Positions 1 through 8,244 of a stretch of 14,585 bases of DNA are shown in pieces. The DNA lies in contig BQKZ01006083.1 of the NCBI GenBank assembly GCA_036244855.1, positions 22,210 through 36,794 on the forward strand, in the 5' to 3' direction. The translations under genes and the position numbers were made by a program. A model generated the notes under the pieces. It saw only the letters and a program-made list of their open reading frames with translations, did not search any database and had not been told where the DNA came from. This DNA comes from Temnopleurus reevesii. Its lineage: Eukaryota; Echinodermata; Echinoidea; Temnopleuroida; Temnopleuridae. The first letter of the stretch is position 1; each line of letters begins with the position of its first letter.

Positions 1-338
1 ACAAAATCGGGGATTTTTTCCCACCCCCCCCCCCCCCTCAATGATAATAAGATGTCAGGGGTATAAAAAGTCTATAATTATATCCGACTGACCTGTGAGT
101 GAAAAGCGTCATTATATACAATAATAGTCATAAAAATTATACCTATCAAATTGAAAACGTAACTTTCAGAAAGCCATAATTTCTCGTTTGTCAGCTAGAA
201 TATCAAAAGTTCTCGAAAATAATTTTGCAATTTCTTCTCGTGAAATAATTTGCTCTACGTTTGAATTGTTATACCCAACTTACTTTCTGGCCTGGAAGCT
301 TGTTACACTCGCGGTTGGGCGTAAGCTGAAGCAAAACC
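1..338 (+). promoter_or_regulatory. Upstream region of the five-exon gene; contains a C14 run
   Basis: A run of 14 C occupies 24-37, in a C-rich context resembling the 7.5-7.9 kb minisatellite. The rest is AT-rich until about 235-330, where several CpGs appear (TCTCGTGAAA, ACTCGCGGTTGGGCG) just before the candidate start codon. This is where a core promoter and 5' UTR would lie. TATAAAAAG at 62-70 is too far upstream to be an obvious TATA box for the ATG at 339. No binding site can be named. Confidence 0.25.
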
Positions 339-370
339 ATGGATTCTGCATCGCTGTCTAATTATGACCG
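339..370 (+). CDS. Candidate first coding exon (MDSASLSNYD plus 2 nt)
   Basis: The ATG at 339 sits in a good eukaryotic context (AAAACCATGG) and is followed 32 nt later by a strong donor, CCG|GTAAGA, at 371. The exon ends in phase 2. Joined directly to 1378 it would stop after five more codons, so it needs the 856-898 exon to encode the protein. No TATA box is obvious close upstream. The start is chosen from context and phase, without transcript support. Confidence 0.5.
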
Positions 371-2868
371 GTAAGATCGATCAATGGGGAAGATGTTGGG
401 AAGGTGATTTCTCTTTTGAAATTTATAAAATTGACCGCATATAATTCTCAATTTATCAAGACAGTCGTTGAATACTTGTTCTTTGCTCGTTTTTCATGTT
501 TTGAAAACAAGACTCCTGTGACTTTGTTTATCATGTGGACATAAGCTATTTGGAGAGTTGAGCGGTATTTTCAAAAAAAATGTCTAATTGATATTCCGCT
601 AAATATTTATGCTACTTTTTCTTCCGTCCGCAAGTTCACACTCCCGCGATCATTGAAAGACGAGTGTGGGGGCGTTGTTCTATCATATCGGACCAGGCCT
701 GGGGGTATGTTGTTATTGGAAACGCCGACGCTTCCGTGTTTACGATCGCACGCATATTGTGCTGCTTTTGTGACAGGTGTATTGGTGTACACATGTGGAT
801 GTGTAAACCTGCACTGCTCTGAAAAATAGAGACATATAATATAGGTCTTCTCAAGATTGAAGATCGTCATCTATCAACCGGGCAACGCTAAATATAAGGT
901 AAGATTATCATAGTATTATGACATTATTTATAATATTGGCTTGCCATATAAGATACTCTCATTTATATTTTTTTACAACCACAACCACAACCACATGCAA
1001 CCACTTTGATGATTATGATTTTAATAAACCTGAATTGAATTTAATTGAATTGAATTGAAACCATGGTATGAATTAAATGGCTTTTCAAACAATTATAGAT
1101 TTTAAAACGCCTAGGCTATAATCCCGACATGATCATATGATGGTGGTAGGTTTAATAATGAAATGAATTAATCAACATATTCATTTATTTAATTAAATCC
1201 ATTCATACAGGATAAAAAACAATTGAAATCCGCTAGTTTGAAATTCTCCTCAGTCATACAGATTTTTGTGGTCCTAAGATATTTGGCTTCTGAGGCAGAA
1301 TTGACTATAATGCCTGATTCAGAAGATATCATCTGATATATTTTATCATCAATGTATTACCTTTTATTCTCTCCTAGCTCCTTCAAGCAGTAGTGATGGC
1401 GAGGTCAGGTGAAGAATCCTGCTCAGCGAGCTCCTTCGGACTCGATTCAGTCTCCTACAACCCTCACATACCCCACCCGCAATCGTGGACGGTGGTCGGG
1501 GAATACAACATGGGGCTACGCCAGCAAAGAACACATGAACCTTTTGGGGTAAGTGACGACACATATGAAGGAAGACCCTTTCAAATGCAACAGTTAAAAA
1601 CATATTTTCATGAACCAATGATTTTCACATCCTATCAAACAATTCGGTGTGAAGAATAAATCAGATTATGAAGAAGGTATTTGTGACTATATAGCTTGAA
1701 AAACATGAATCATGAACCCTTCCATTGACATGTTGGAAGTTCTTTTTCTTTTCCTTGTCAGCTTGCTGGTTTCTTATCATGAGAATGTATTTTTTTCTCC
1801 TTTCTTTTGAAAATTTTACGAAAGTTAGGTTGTTTCTCATGTGATAAAAATATACTGCAAGTGTTCTTGGCTTTCACACAAATTTGGCGGAATATAATTT
1901 GATGTTCAGCAAGTTACAATGATCCCTTTTTTACATTCCTACAAAGTGTTAGTAATTAAATTCATATATATATATGTCAAATTAAACTAAACATGGGTGC
2001 GTCGTGTGCGAGAAGCAAATTATTAATTATTAATTATTAATTATTAATTTTAATGTATGTTTGTCTTTTTGTTACAGAACTGGAAGTATGATGTCCAGTG
2101 CCAAATTGCAAACATCTCACAGAAAATTGTAAGTATGCATATCTGCCATTAAAGTGTCATGTCTCTTTATATGCCAATATCTTGACAACTATTCACTGAA
2201 AATCGTTGAAATTCAATACTATGACAAAGATAGTATTGGATACACATATATTAAGTTTCGAGATCTTCTCCTAATTTCGTACACAGTTAGTTGTATTTAG
2301 GCATGTAAAGCAATTTGTGAATACATCAGCTCTTTTCACATAAATTTCTGCATCCCCACCATTATGAATCTATACTAAATAAATAAATGTAATTCTATAA
2401 ATCAAATGTACTCCTATAAATCAAATGTTCTCCATGAAATACAGCTCTTTTCACATCAATTTCTGCATCCCCACCATTATGAATCTATACTAAATAAATA
2501 AATGCAATTCTATAAATCAAATGTACTCCATGAAATATAGCTCAAGCACGAATTTGGGCAATTGTACTGCAAGAGAGTAGAAAATGCTGTCCCATTTTTG
2601 ACAAATGTCTAAAAGATTGCAATAGATTAAAGTTCATGTTTCCAAATATTTCGATTCACAGAAAGATTCATTAGAGGAGTATCCTGATGACCGACAGAGA
2701 GGGCGTGATCTTGCCTGGCGACCGACCCTTATCGATGGCCACGCCCGTGAGGACGTACCCCTCTACCAGCAACAGAAGAAGCCCCTTAGAGGCGACGCCC
2801 CTGAACCCCCAACGAGGGAACAGACGGAGAACTTTTACAGGTCTAATAGTACCGCTGATCCGTCGTAA
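339..2868 (+). CDS. Five-exon gene for a small uncharacterised soluble protein (167 aa, or 136 aa from the internal ATG)
   Basis: I do not recognise this protein and assign no function. The coding model joins 339-370, 856-898, 1378-1548, 2078-2128 and 2662-2868, which is 504 nt ending at TAA 2866-2868. Every junction uses GT-AG; intron phases are 2, 0, 0, 0 and introns measure 485, 479, 529 and 533 bp. The last three exons are well supported: consensus donors (GTAAGT at 1549 and 2129), pyrimidine-tract acceptors, continuous frame, and GC well above the AT-rich introns. The product has no signal peptide or membrane segment. It is rich in Trp, Tyr, Pro and charged residues. Segments include SWTVVGEYNMGLRQQ, then NWKYDVQCQIANISQ, then a charged C-terminal third with DLAWRPTLIDGHARED and a Pro-rich stretch before NFYRSNSTADPS. 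Small size and aromatic/charged make-up recall short axonemal or microtubule-associated proteins, but that is only an impression. The first two exons are less certain; if absent, translation starts at ATG 1396. Confidence 0.7.
371..855 (+). other. Intron 1, containing a CpG-rich patch at about 620-800
   Basis: This is the predicted intron between the two N-terminal exons. The 620-800 patch stands out with many CpGs, a CACACTC/GAGTGTG stem (640-671) and the palindrome CCAGGCCTGG (about 692-701). Two overlapping minus-strand open frames (607-870 and 636-854) cover it. Neither has splice or codon support that makes it a gene. It could be an internal regulatory element or an antisense first exon. 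Confidence 0.3.
856..898 (+). CDS. Candidate second coding exon (43 nt)
   Basis: This exon is bounded by an acceptor after TCTTCTCAAG and a consensus donor AAG|GTAAGATT at 899. It takes the phase-2 end of the 339-370 exon, completes an Arg codon, reads LKIVIYQPGNAKYK without a stop, and ends in phase 0, exactly the phase the 1378 exon needs. The acceptor's pyrimidine tract is short and other AGs lie nearby (838, 844 region), but those choices run into stops. Its support is therefore reading frame plus one strong donor. Confidence 0.42.
899..1377 (+). repeat. Intron 2 with (ACAACC)n and a TGAAT-rich retroelement-like tail
   Basis: Intron 2 contains a short ACAACC tandem run (975-993). At about 1020-1060 follows AATAAACCTGAATTGAATT and further TTGAA repeats. 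A polyadenylation-like hexamer followed by a simple TGAAT repeat is typical of the 3' end of a non-LTR retrotransposon or SINE, but no coding remnant is visible. The remainder is plain AT-rich intron. Confidence 0.35.
1378..1548 (+). CDS. Coding exon 3, with alternative start ATG at 1396
   Basis: The acceptor TTTTATTCTCTCCTAG ends at 1377 and the donor GGG|GTAAGTGA begins at 1549. The exon is open throughout in phase 0 (57 codons). It is GC-richer than the flanking introns and encodes a Ser-rich start, a Tyr/Pro/His segment (YNPHIPHPQ) and WTVVGEYNMGLRQQRTHEPFG. ATG 1396 is the first Met in this exon and is the default start if the upstream coding exons are not used. A GTG at 1393 precedes it but is not a plausible eukaryotic start. 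Confidence 0.8.
2018..2050. repeat. (TTAATTA)n heptamer microsatellite
   Basis: There are about four and a half perfect copies of a 7-bp AT-only unit in intron 3. They end 27 bp before the acceptor of exon 4, so length changes here would alter the spacing of the branch-point region. Confidence 0.9.
2078..2128 (+). CDS. Coding exon 4 (51 nt)
   Basis: This is a 17-codon exon in phase 0 at both ends. It is preceded by the acceptor TTTGTCTTTTTGTTACAG and followed by the donor ATT|GTAAGTATG. It encodes NWKYDVQCQIANISQKI and continues the frame of the exons on both sides. A (TTAATTA)n repeat lies just upstream of the acceptor. Confidence 0.82.
2327..2543. repeat. Two-copy tandem duplication in intron 4
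   Basis: The unit starting CAGCTCTTTTCACAT at 2327 recurs at 2442. Both copies share TTTCTGCATCCCCACC, the ATGAATCTATAC segment and AAATAAATAAATG. The first copy is 115 bp and carries an internal extra block, so its CTATAAATCAAATG motif appears twice; the second is about 100 bp and has it once. Only a few substitutions separate them, implying a fairly recent duplication. A partial third start (TAGCTC) follows at 2538-2543. Confidence 0.88.
2662..2868 (+). CDS. Terminal coding exon 5 (68 codons plus TAA)
   Basis: The acceptor TTTCGATTCACAG ends at 2661. The frame is open for 68 codons to TAA 2866-2868. The segment is strikingly GC- and CpG-rich compared with the introns, as expected for coding DNA here. 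It encodes a hydrophilic segment: DSLEEYPDDRQRGRD, then LAWRPTLIDGHAREDVPLYQ, a Lys/Pro-rich linker and an ENFYRS motif near the C terminus. A longer open frame in another phase (2687-2947) is a shadow of this exon. Confidence 0.82.
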   Translation, partial: KDSLEEYPDDRQRGRDLAWRPTLIDGHAREDVPLYQQQKKPLRGDAPEPPTREQTENFYRSNSTADPS

Positions 2869-3440
2869 CCGCTCTCGTTTGGTTTGGGGAGGACGACCAT
2901 CTCACGATGAAATCTCTTTGGATAAATGTGCGAAACTCCGTAACTGAGTGAACATAAATACTTAGCGTGCATTGACTGTGAGGATGATGTCACATTGCCG
3001 TACGAATATGCTTCATAAATAGATTGGCAACCATTTTAGGTACAAGGACGAATCAAAGAAAAAAAGAATCTTCATGATTTTTATTGCAATGCAAACTTTG
3101 TTACTGCAGAACGTGCTAAGTGTCGAGATGCCAATCAGAATGGTTGGAATCTCTGCGAGGGACTCAAAGGCATTGGAAGAACTAGCTCTTGTGATTGCAG
3201 TGTTTGTTCTGGTTATTTAAGGAAAATGTTAAAATACTCTTTATTTCCCTGACTATGGATTAAATGACACTTGCTTTTATAATGCTTTTAGATTCTTTCG
3301 TTTCGTTGTATAACATCAAGTTTGGTTTGCTGAGATTAAAACGAGGTAGTGTAACTTTGGAGCATCCATACTGAAAAGAAATTGATGTGTTGAGAGACTG
3401 AAATTTTACTCTTTATTAAAGCTGTGAAACTGAATATTAA
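2869..3440 (+). other. Probable 3' untranslated region of the five-exon gene
   Basis: Downstream of the TAA the GC content falls back to background and all frames are closed by frequent stops. The interval runs to an ATTAAA polyadenylation hexamer at 3415-3420. No repeat or second gene is visible in it. A later AATAAA at 3926 could extend the UTR. Confidence 0.5.
3415..3420 (+). terminator. Candidate polyadenylation signal ATTAAA
   Basis: ATTAAA, the commonest variant of the AATAAA hexamer, lies about 550 nt after the stop codon in a T-rich context (TTTACTCTTTATTAAAG). Alternatives are AATAAA at 3926-3931, directly followed by a run of eight T, and AATAAA at 4606-4611, followed by a T/GT-rich stretch. 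Confidence 0.4.
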
Positions 3441-4794
3441 TATATTCTAATACCTGGCAAGCACTTGTTCATACATTCAGTCAAAGTCTTGGCAAAAAAA
3501 AATATTTTGATGTCACATGTATTTGGTACCATGTTAAAGATTTTTGGCAGGGGAACTAAAGGGATGTAAAAAAAGACAGTTTGAGAGATGAATATTCTGT
3601 ACCTGCTTGCTGTCAGTATTTTCATTTATTTAACTACTATGCACATACACCATCATGAATCATATATTCATTTTCCTTTGATTTATAGATTAATACAAAA
3701 GTTTATTCGTAAATTAGTGTGCTGTTTTATGGTTACAGGGTCACTAAGATTCATAATATGCAGAGTATTATATTCATAATTTGCATGTCATTTTACAGCC
3801 AAAACCACTTACCACTTTAGTCCTATAGAAAGTGTTATAAATTATGTAGGGTATAGATTTCTACGAAATTGTATATTTGCTATAAGAAGGCATATCTTTC
3901 TTTCCATCCAATATCCATTAACTTCAATAAATTTTTTTTCAAGCTCTTCTGATTTTGGATGAATTGATCAATTACAAGATTACTCACATTCATTACGAAA
4001 GCAAACATAGATTCCAATACATGCAGCTGATTGCAAAAACTGTTGGAATTAATCTAATGAAAGACGTTTGACAAGTCAATCATAATCAAGTTATTATTCA
4101 AGTTGTATTGAAAAGTTGAAGCTTGTTGTATGGGAAACTTTAGGGTGCAATTGAATAAGATGTGTAACTATTTAAAGTATTACAAGTGTAATCTTAAAGC
4201 CGAGGAAATATTTGAAAAATTTTGACCACTAACATTATAACAACCATTTGCCATATGTATTACTTATTTATTGGTGTTTTTAGGTATGTTGATTTTTCTT
4301 AAACATGGAATTCCTTTTTGATCTGCCAAAACTTAGAACACTTTATGCCACAGTGGACCAAACCTATTCACCGGCTGCACTAAAGATTATTTTAAAATGA
4401 ATTTTTAAAATCATTCTTGGACTTCTAAAAACTTGAGCCCAAGCACTTTGCAAATATTTGAACTCTAGTGTTAAAAAATCATATGCAATGACATATAAAA
4501 TGTTGGCTTAAAGAATTGAGTTGAGAGATAATTACATTCATTGACTATTTTCTATTCAATTGATGTTTAAATAAATTTGCCTATGTATTAATTATTTAGA
4601 TATACAATAAAAGAAGATGATAAATCAATTTGAAATGTCTTCTTTTGTATTTCACTGCAATCCTACCTGCTGGCCTTGTCAGACTCTTTTCCCAATTCTC
4701 GTCCTATTATGATTTTTTCATTTAATATTCAGCCAAATTGAAATAATTCTTGTCTTATCCCAACATGGGCACGTTTCCGAGATGTTGTGAAAAT
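3441..4794. other. Intergenic AT-rich DNA, no gene recognised
   Basis: All frames are densely stopped. The only notable items are two AATAAA hexamers (3926 and 4606) with T-rich sequence after them. The second is followed by an AGAAGA/TCTTCT inverted pair, AAGAAGATG to TGTCTTCTT. I see no tRNA, repeat array or exon-like segment. Confidence 0.5.
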
Positions 4795-5004
4795 AATTCA
4801 CAGGCATACTTCGGTTGGAATCGCACCCACTATCTCCTGATGACTAGACAGGTGTCTTACCACTGGACCACCAAGAGCCGATGGTAGTGGCGGGCATGAT
4901 TTGTACAATAGAAGCAGGTACTGCTCGATGATCTAGTGGTAAGACACCTGTCTAGTCATTGGGAGGTTGTGGGTTCGATTCCTACCTGAGTATGCCTGTG
5001 AATT
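4795..5004. mobile_element. Near-palindromic element of two divergent tRNA-like units (foldback SINE/MITE)
   Basis: The outer ends are perfect 16-bp inverted repeats, AATTCACAGGCATACT (4795-4810) and AGTATGCCTGTGAATT (4989-5004). Inside, the left arm read on the minus strand and the right arm read on the plus strand are the same tRNA-like sequence at roughly 80% identity, including a 25-bp identical core. They are separated by a spacer of about 40 bp. The right unit has an A-box-like TAGTGGTAAG (4934-4943) and a perfect B box GGTTCGATTCC (4972-4982). The left unit has a B box with one mismatch (4817-4827, minus). D- and T-arm stems can be drawn, but the acceptor stem does not pair. These are pseudo-tRNAs in a mobile element, not working tRNA genes. 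Confidence 0.8.
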
Positions 5005-6055
5005 CAGTTTGTTGATTTTGGGTTGTCAAGAACAACCTTTGTTTATAAAGTATGCATTAAATTTGCATCTATTTGTCCACCCGCCTATTCTTATGCATGA
5101 TCAGTGTTAATTTTCTGATAGAACTACGGAACAAAAAATAATTTTTTTTTTCTGGAAGTACTATGTCATCATATGAAGGCAATTGTTTAATTTTTTGCTC
5201 GCTTGTATTATCATTAGATATGTAATGAATATTCAGTTACAGTATCATCATCCATACAAAGTTGCAACTGAAGGTGTCGGCTACAAAAACAACTTCATAA
5301 ACAATCGTGAATTAAAAAAAAAATTTCTTGTCTTTATTTAATCCCTTTCATACAAAAAAAAAACATATTACAGTAAATTACTGTTGATTACAGGAAGAAA
5401 GTAAACCTGAATCCCTTTGTACACTACTAAAAAGTTAAGGAGCACTCTTCAATGTGTACATGTATATGAATTGTTGAATATAGTTTTGAATATCTGGAAA
5501 TGATCAAAATACAGGTACTGTTTTGGATGTCATCAAACATATATATTGTATTTGATTTCACAGATGAGTGAATATAGTTATTGAATGATGTCTCTCACTT
5601 CAGTACACATCCTGAAAAGTGTGACTATTCTGAAGTTGTACAATAAAAAAGTGATCCCTAAATTTTTTTAAGTAGTGTATTACATGAAATGGAATATGAC
5701 AACAGATTCTCTTTTGAAGAGAAAAAAATAACAATAAATGCAGGAAAATTAATCACACAAACACAAGGGAAGGTGATATACCCTTCCGTATTATTATATC
5801 ATATATATATTATTAAAAATATGTGAAGCCTAATTATAAAGGAATTAGGATCAGAATACAATAGTAAACATGAATCCCATTGTATTTTATATGATAAAAA
5901 ATACTGATAAAAAATTGTAACAAAAAGGCAACAAACAATGAAGGAAAATACCATATACAAAACAGGCAAGAGTTAAATGCTCTAAAATAATTTTAAAGAT
6001 ATGTGAAACATTATTATAAAGCTGTCTGTATGACCAGAGAGTGTGAACCATGACA
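5005..6055. other. Intergenic AT-rich DNA, no gene recognised
   Basis: The interval holds poly(A) runs (about 5311-5321 and 5355-5365), a small dyad ACAGTAAATTACTGT near 5380-5394, an AATAAA at 5642-5647, and TA-rich microsatellite-like sequence near 5795-5815. Nothing in it supports a gene. Confidence 0.5.
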
Positions 6056-6135
6056 ATGAAACCTCATTATTTTGAGGTGTTTGGGGGAAATAAAAATGCT
6101 TTGTTATATCATGAATCTTGTTACATCATATTCTA
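6056..6135. mobile_element. Possible decayed fragment of a pogo/Tigger-like MITE
   Basis: ACCTCATTATTTTGAGGTG at 6061, followed by TTGGGGGAAAT and then TTGTTATATCATG, follows the order of motifs in the intact element at 8070-8244 (ACCTCATTATAACGAGGT, TTGGGACC, TTGTTATATCAG). Ends and target duplication are not recognisable, so this is a tentative assignment by similarity of motif order. Confidence 0.3.
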
Positions 6136-7180
6136 CAGAATAAAATCACTATGCTGCATGACTTATTCTGAGTACTAAAATTGTACTTTTTTTGCTAAAG
6201 ATAACAATAGGAAGACATCTAAATAGAGCTAACACATATAATTTAATACTTTACTTTAAAATTAAATGTTTGAAATAAAAAAATAATGAACGGAACATGG
6301 ATAATAGATGTTTGAAAAATGAGACCCTGGGTAACAATGCCCGCAATGAACAGAAATACTATCACAAAATTTGTCAGTAGGAAAAACAATTATTGCCCAA
6401 AAGAATCCACACAGCTAGTGCAGCCGTCTTTTCATACCCCAAATACATAACATTACCCTTTCATTTAATTATTCAGTGCTTTTGGTTGTCTATGAATTAT
6501 TCAATATCGACAAGTTACACAAGGAATGATGGATAATACTAGGAAAAATGTTCAAATAATACCCTAAAATTTGGCAACATACACTCTTTGTACTAGTATT
6601 CCCCATAGAAACACCATGCAAATTGTGAAAATACATAAGTTCTAAAAGCATAACCCCTATGTCATCAAAAGAATAGAGATAAAATCAGGAGAATTAAAAG
6701 ACATGCTAATTTAGCATACACTGTACATAACTATAGGCGATAACAATTAATATTCATAATAGAAATATACAATCTTTTGAAAGACTAATAGCATACTTCA
6801 CAAGATATAAAAAATTGTTTTACAACAGAGTTAAATATATATTTTGATTTGTAATCAAATATGCTGCAAAATATGACCTCAATTTATATACTAAAATAAT
6901 TTTCTCTATAATGTCCAGCATTACAAAGTTGATATCAAAATACAATCATGTATATAAAAGTTACAAATATCTTTGTTAAATATTTGGATAAATATTTATT
7001 TATGTCTACATGTGTATATTGGTGATTAAAAAGGAATGTTTAGTTACAATGTACCAAAGCAGAGTTAAACAAAATAATACCCTTCACAAGATATAGAGAT
7101 GTGATCTATTTTGTTTTAGTATCATAGACAAAATACTTACATCAAAAGAATGTAGACCACTCAATGATAGTATCACATTG
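6136..7180. other. Intergenic AT-rich DNA, no gene recognised
   Basis: Composition is uniformly AT-rich with stops in all frames. I see no repeats with clear ends, no tRNA-like boxes and no exon with matched splice sites. Confidence 0.5.
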
Positions 7181-7356
7181 GGGGTGTTGTTCAAAATCAA
7201 CTGCAAATCAACTGCAACTTTACAAATTGTAACACGCATTTTCATTCGCGCACGGTATAAGCATTTAACAAGACGTGCATGAAACAATGATTTTGATTGG
7301 CGCGTTCCGATCAACTGCAACTTGCGATCAATATTGCAACTTGTGAACAACACCCC
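7181..7356. mobile_element. 176-bp MITE, copy 1
   Basis: The element has perfect 13-bp terminal inverted repeats, GGGGTGTTGTTCA (7181-7193) and TGAACAACACCCC (7344-7356), with further TTGCAACTT/TCAACTGCAA repeats inside. A second copy in the same orientation lies at 13847-14022 with the same length and landmarks (GCGCACGGTATA, GCGCATGAAACAA-type, TTTTGATTGGC). It carries no transposase, so it is a non-autonomous DNA element. The target duplication is unclear: ATT or extended pairing flanks the ends, so I assign no superfamily. A minus-strand open frame (7084-7353) across it is an artefact. Confidence 0.85.
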
Positions 7357-7538
7357 ATTGTGTTTTAAGTTAGAGAGACTTGTCTGAAAATTTCTGCATA
7401 CGAGTCACTGTTTTCAAATAAAATTCTCAATTTTGGAAACACAAACAAGTATGAAAGCACATAAAAACTAATACAATGCAGAAGAGGTACCAATCATTCT
7501 GGAATATGCATGAGGTGTATTTTCAGGCGTACACCCAG
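7357..7538. other. Spacer between MITE and minisatellite
   Basis: Ordinary AT-rich sequence with no recognisable feature. Confidence 0.4.
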
Positions 7539-7880
7539 GATTTTCATACCCGGGGGGCTGAGCCCAAATTTGGCGCCACCGCCCCTCCTCGCTAAGCTGA
7601 CAACCAAAATAAACAATTTCCTTACCTCAAATTTAGCGCCCCCTGGGGGGGCTGAGCAAAAATTTTGGTGCCCCCCTCCCCTCCCGTCTGAGCTGACAAA
7701 AAAAAAAAAAAAAAAAAAAAGGTCATCAGCTTAAATTTGGCGCCCCCCTTAGCGCCCCAAGGGGCTGAGCACAAATGTTGCCACCCTGCCCCTTTGGCGC
7801 CCCGGTATAAGCGCATTTAGTCAACAAATTTTGGCGCCCCCATAGCCCCCCCCCCCTAGTTGCGCGCCTGATTTTCATAC
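7539..7880. repeat. GC-rich minisatellite-like block flanked by 11-bp direct repeats
   Basis: GATTTTCATAC occurs at 7539-7549 and again at 7870-7880. Between them are about five degenerate units built from a GGGGCTGAGC motif and a CAAATTTGGCGCCCC motif (about 7557, 7627, 7650, 7730, 7760, 7826). The block also holds a run of 23 A (7698-7720) and C-rich stretches. It is the most GC-rich part of the window and very different from its AT-rich surroundings. The flanking repeats could be a target-site duplication or the edges of one larger repeat unit. Open frames over it on both strands (7510-7734, 7622-7816) are low-complexity artefacts. Confidence 0.75.
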
Positions 7881-8069
7881 AAATTTCAGTCTTTTATTAC
7901 AAGTTTGCTCTCTCATTTGTTCAGCTGTTGCCTTTTTCTCAATATAATCTTGACCCCTCATGCATGTTTCGGAACAGTTGGTATGACTGAAAATGGTAAA
8001 ACATGCCAATGGTGTCAGAACAAAGAGAAATCAAGAAAATCAGGAATTCTTTTACAACAAAGTCAAATA

Positions 8070-8244
8070 CAGTCTCACCTCATTATAACGAGGTCGTTGG
8101 GACCAGAGGAATAACCTCTTTATATTGAAACCTTGTTATATCAGGGTCAAAATACAATAAAATACAAAGAGATGGGACCAGGAAAATTACCTTGTTATAA
8201 CGAGAGCTCGTTATATCAGTGCTCTTTATAATGAGGTTTGACTG
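8070..8244. mobile_element. 175-bp MITE of the pogo/Tigger type with TA target duplication
   Basis: The ends are CAGTCTCACCTCATTATAA (8070) and TTTATAATGAGGTTTGACTG (ending 8244), inverted repeats with two mismatches, flanked on both sides by TA (8068-8069 and 8245-8246). Inside are repeated Tigger-like phrases (GTTATAACGAG, GTTATATCAG, GGGACCAG). CAGTC-type ends with CCTC and a TA duplication are characteristic of the pogo/Tigger branch of Tc1/mariner. There is no transposase, so it must have moved in trans. Confidence 0.85.

Noticed and set aside
607..870. Minus-strand 87-codon frame in intron 1
   Set aside because: No splice partner, two overlapping frames are open, and the peptide shows no domain; the CpG-rich composition alone can explain it.
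1364..1618. Minus-strand frame of 84 codons
   Set aside because: It is antisense to coding exon 3 and its intron boundary; the sense frame has splice sites and continuity with other exons.
2687..2947. Plus-strand frame of 86 codons
   Set aside because: It is a shifted frame over the terminal exon of the real gene and runs past its stop codon into the 3' UTR.
4923..4995. Functional tRNA gene
   Set aside because: A and B boxes and T and D arms are present, but the acceptor stem does not pair, the anticodon stem is poor, and the unit is one arm of a repeated palindrome.
7084..7353. Minus-strand frame resembling one at 13640-13954
   Set aside because: The similarity is fully explained by two copies of the same 176-bp MITE; the frames diverge at the element ends.
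7510..7816. Open frames on both strands over the GC-rich block
   Set aside because: They consist of minisatellite units, C/G runs and a poly(A) run translated into Lys or Phe; there is no start context or splice support.
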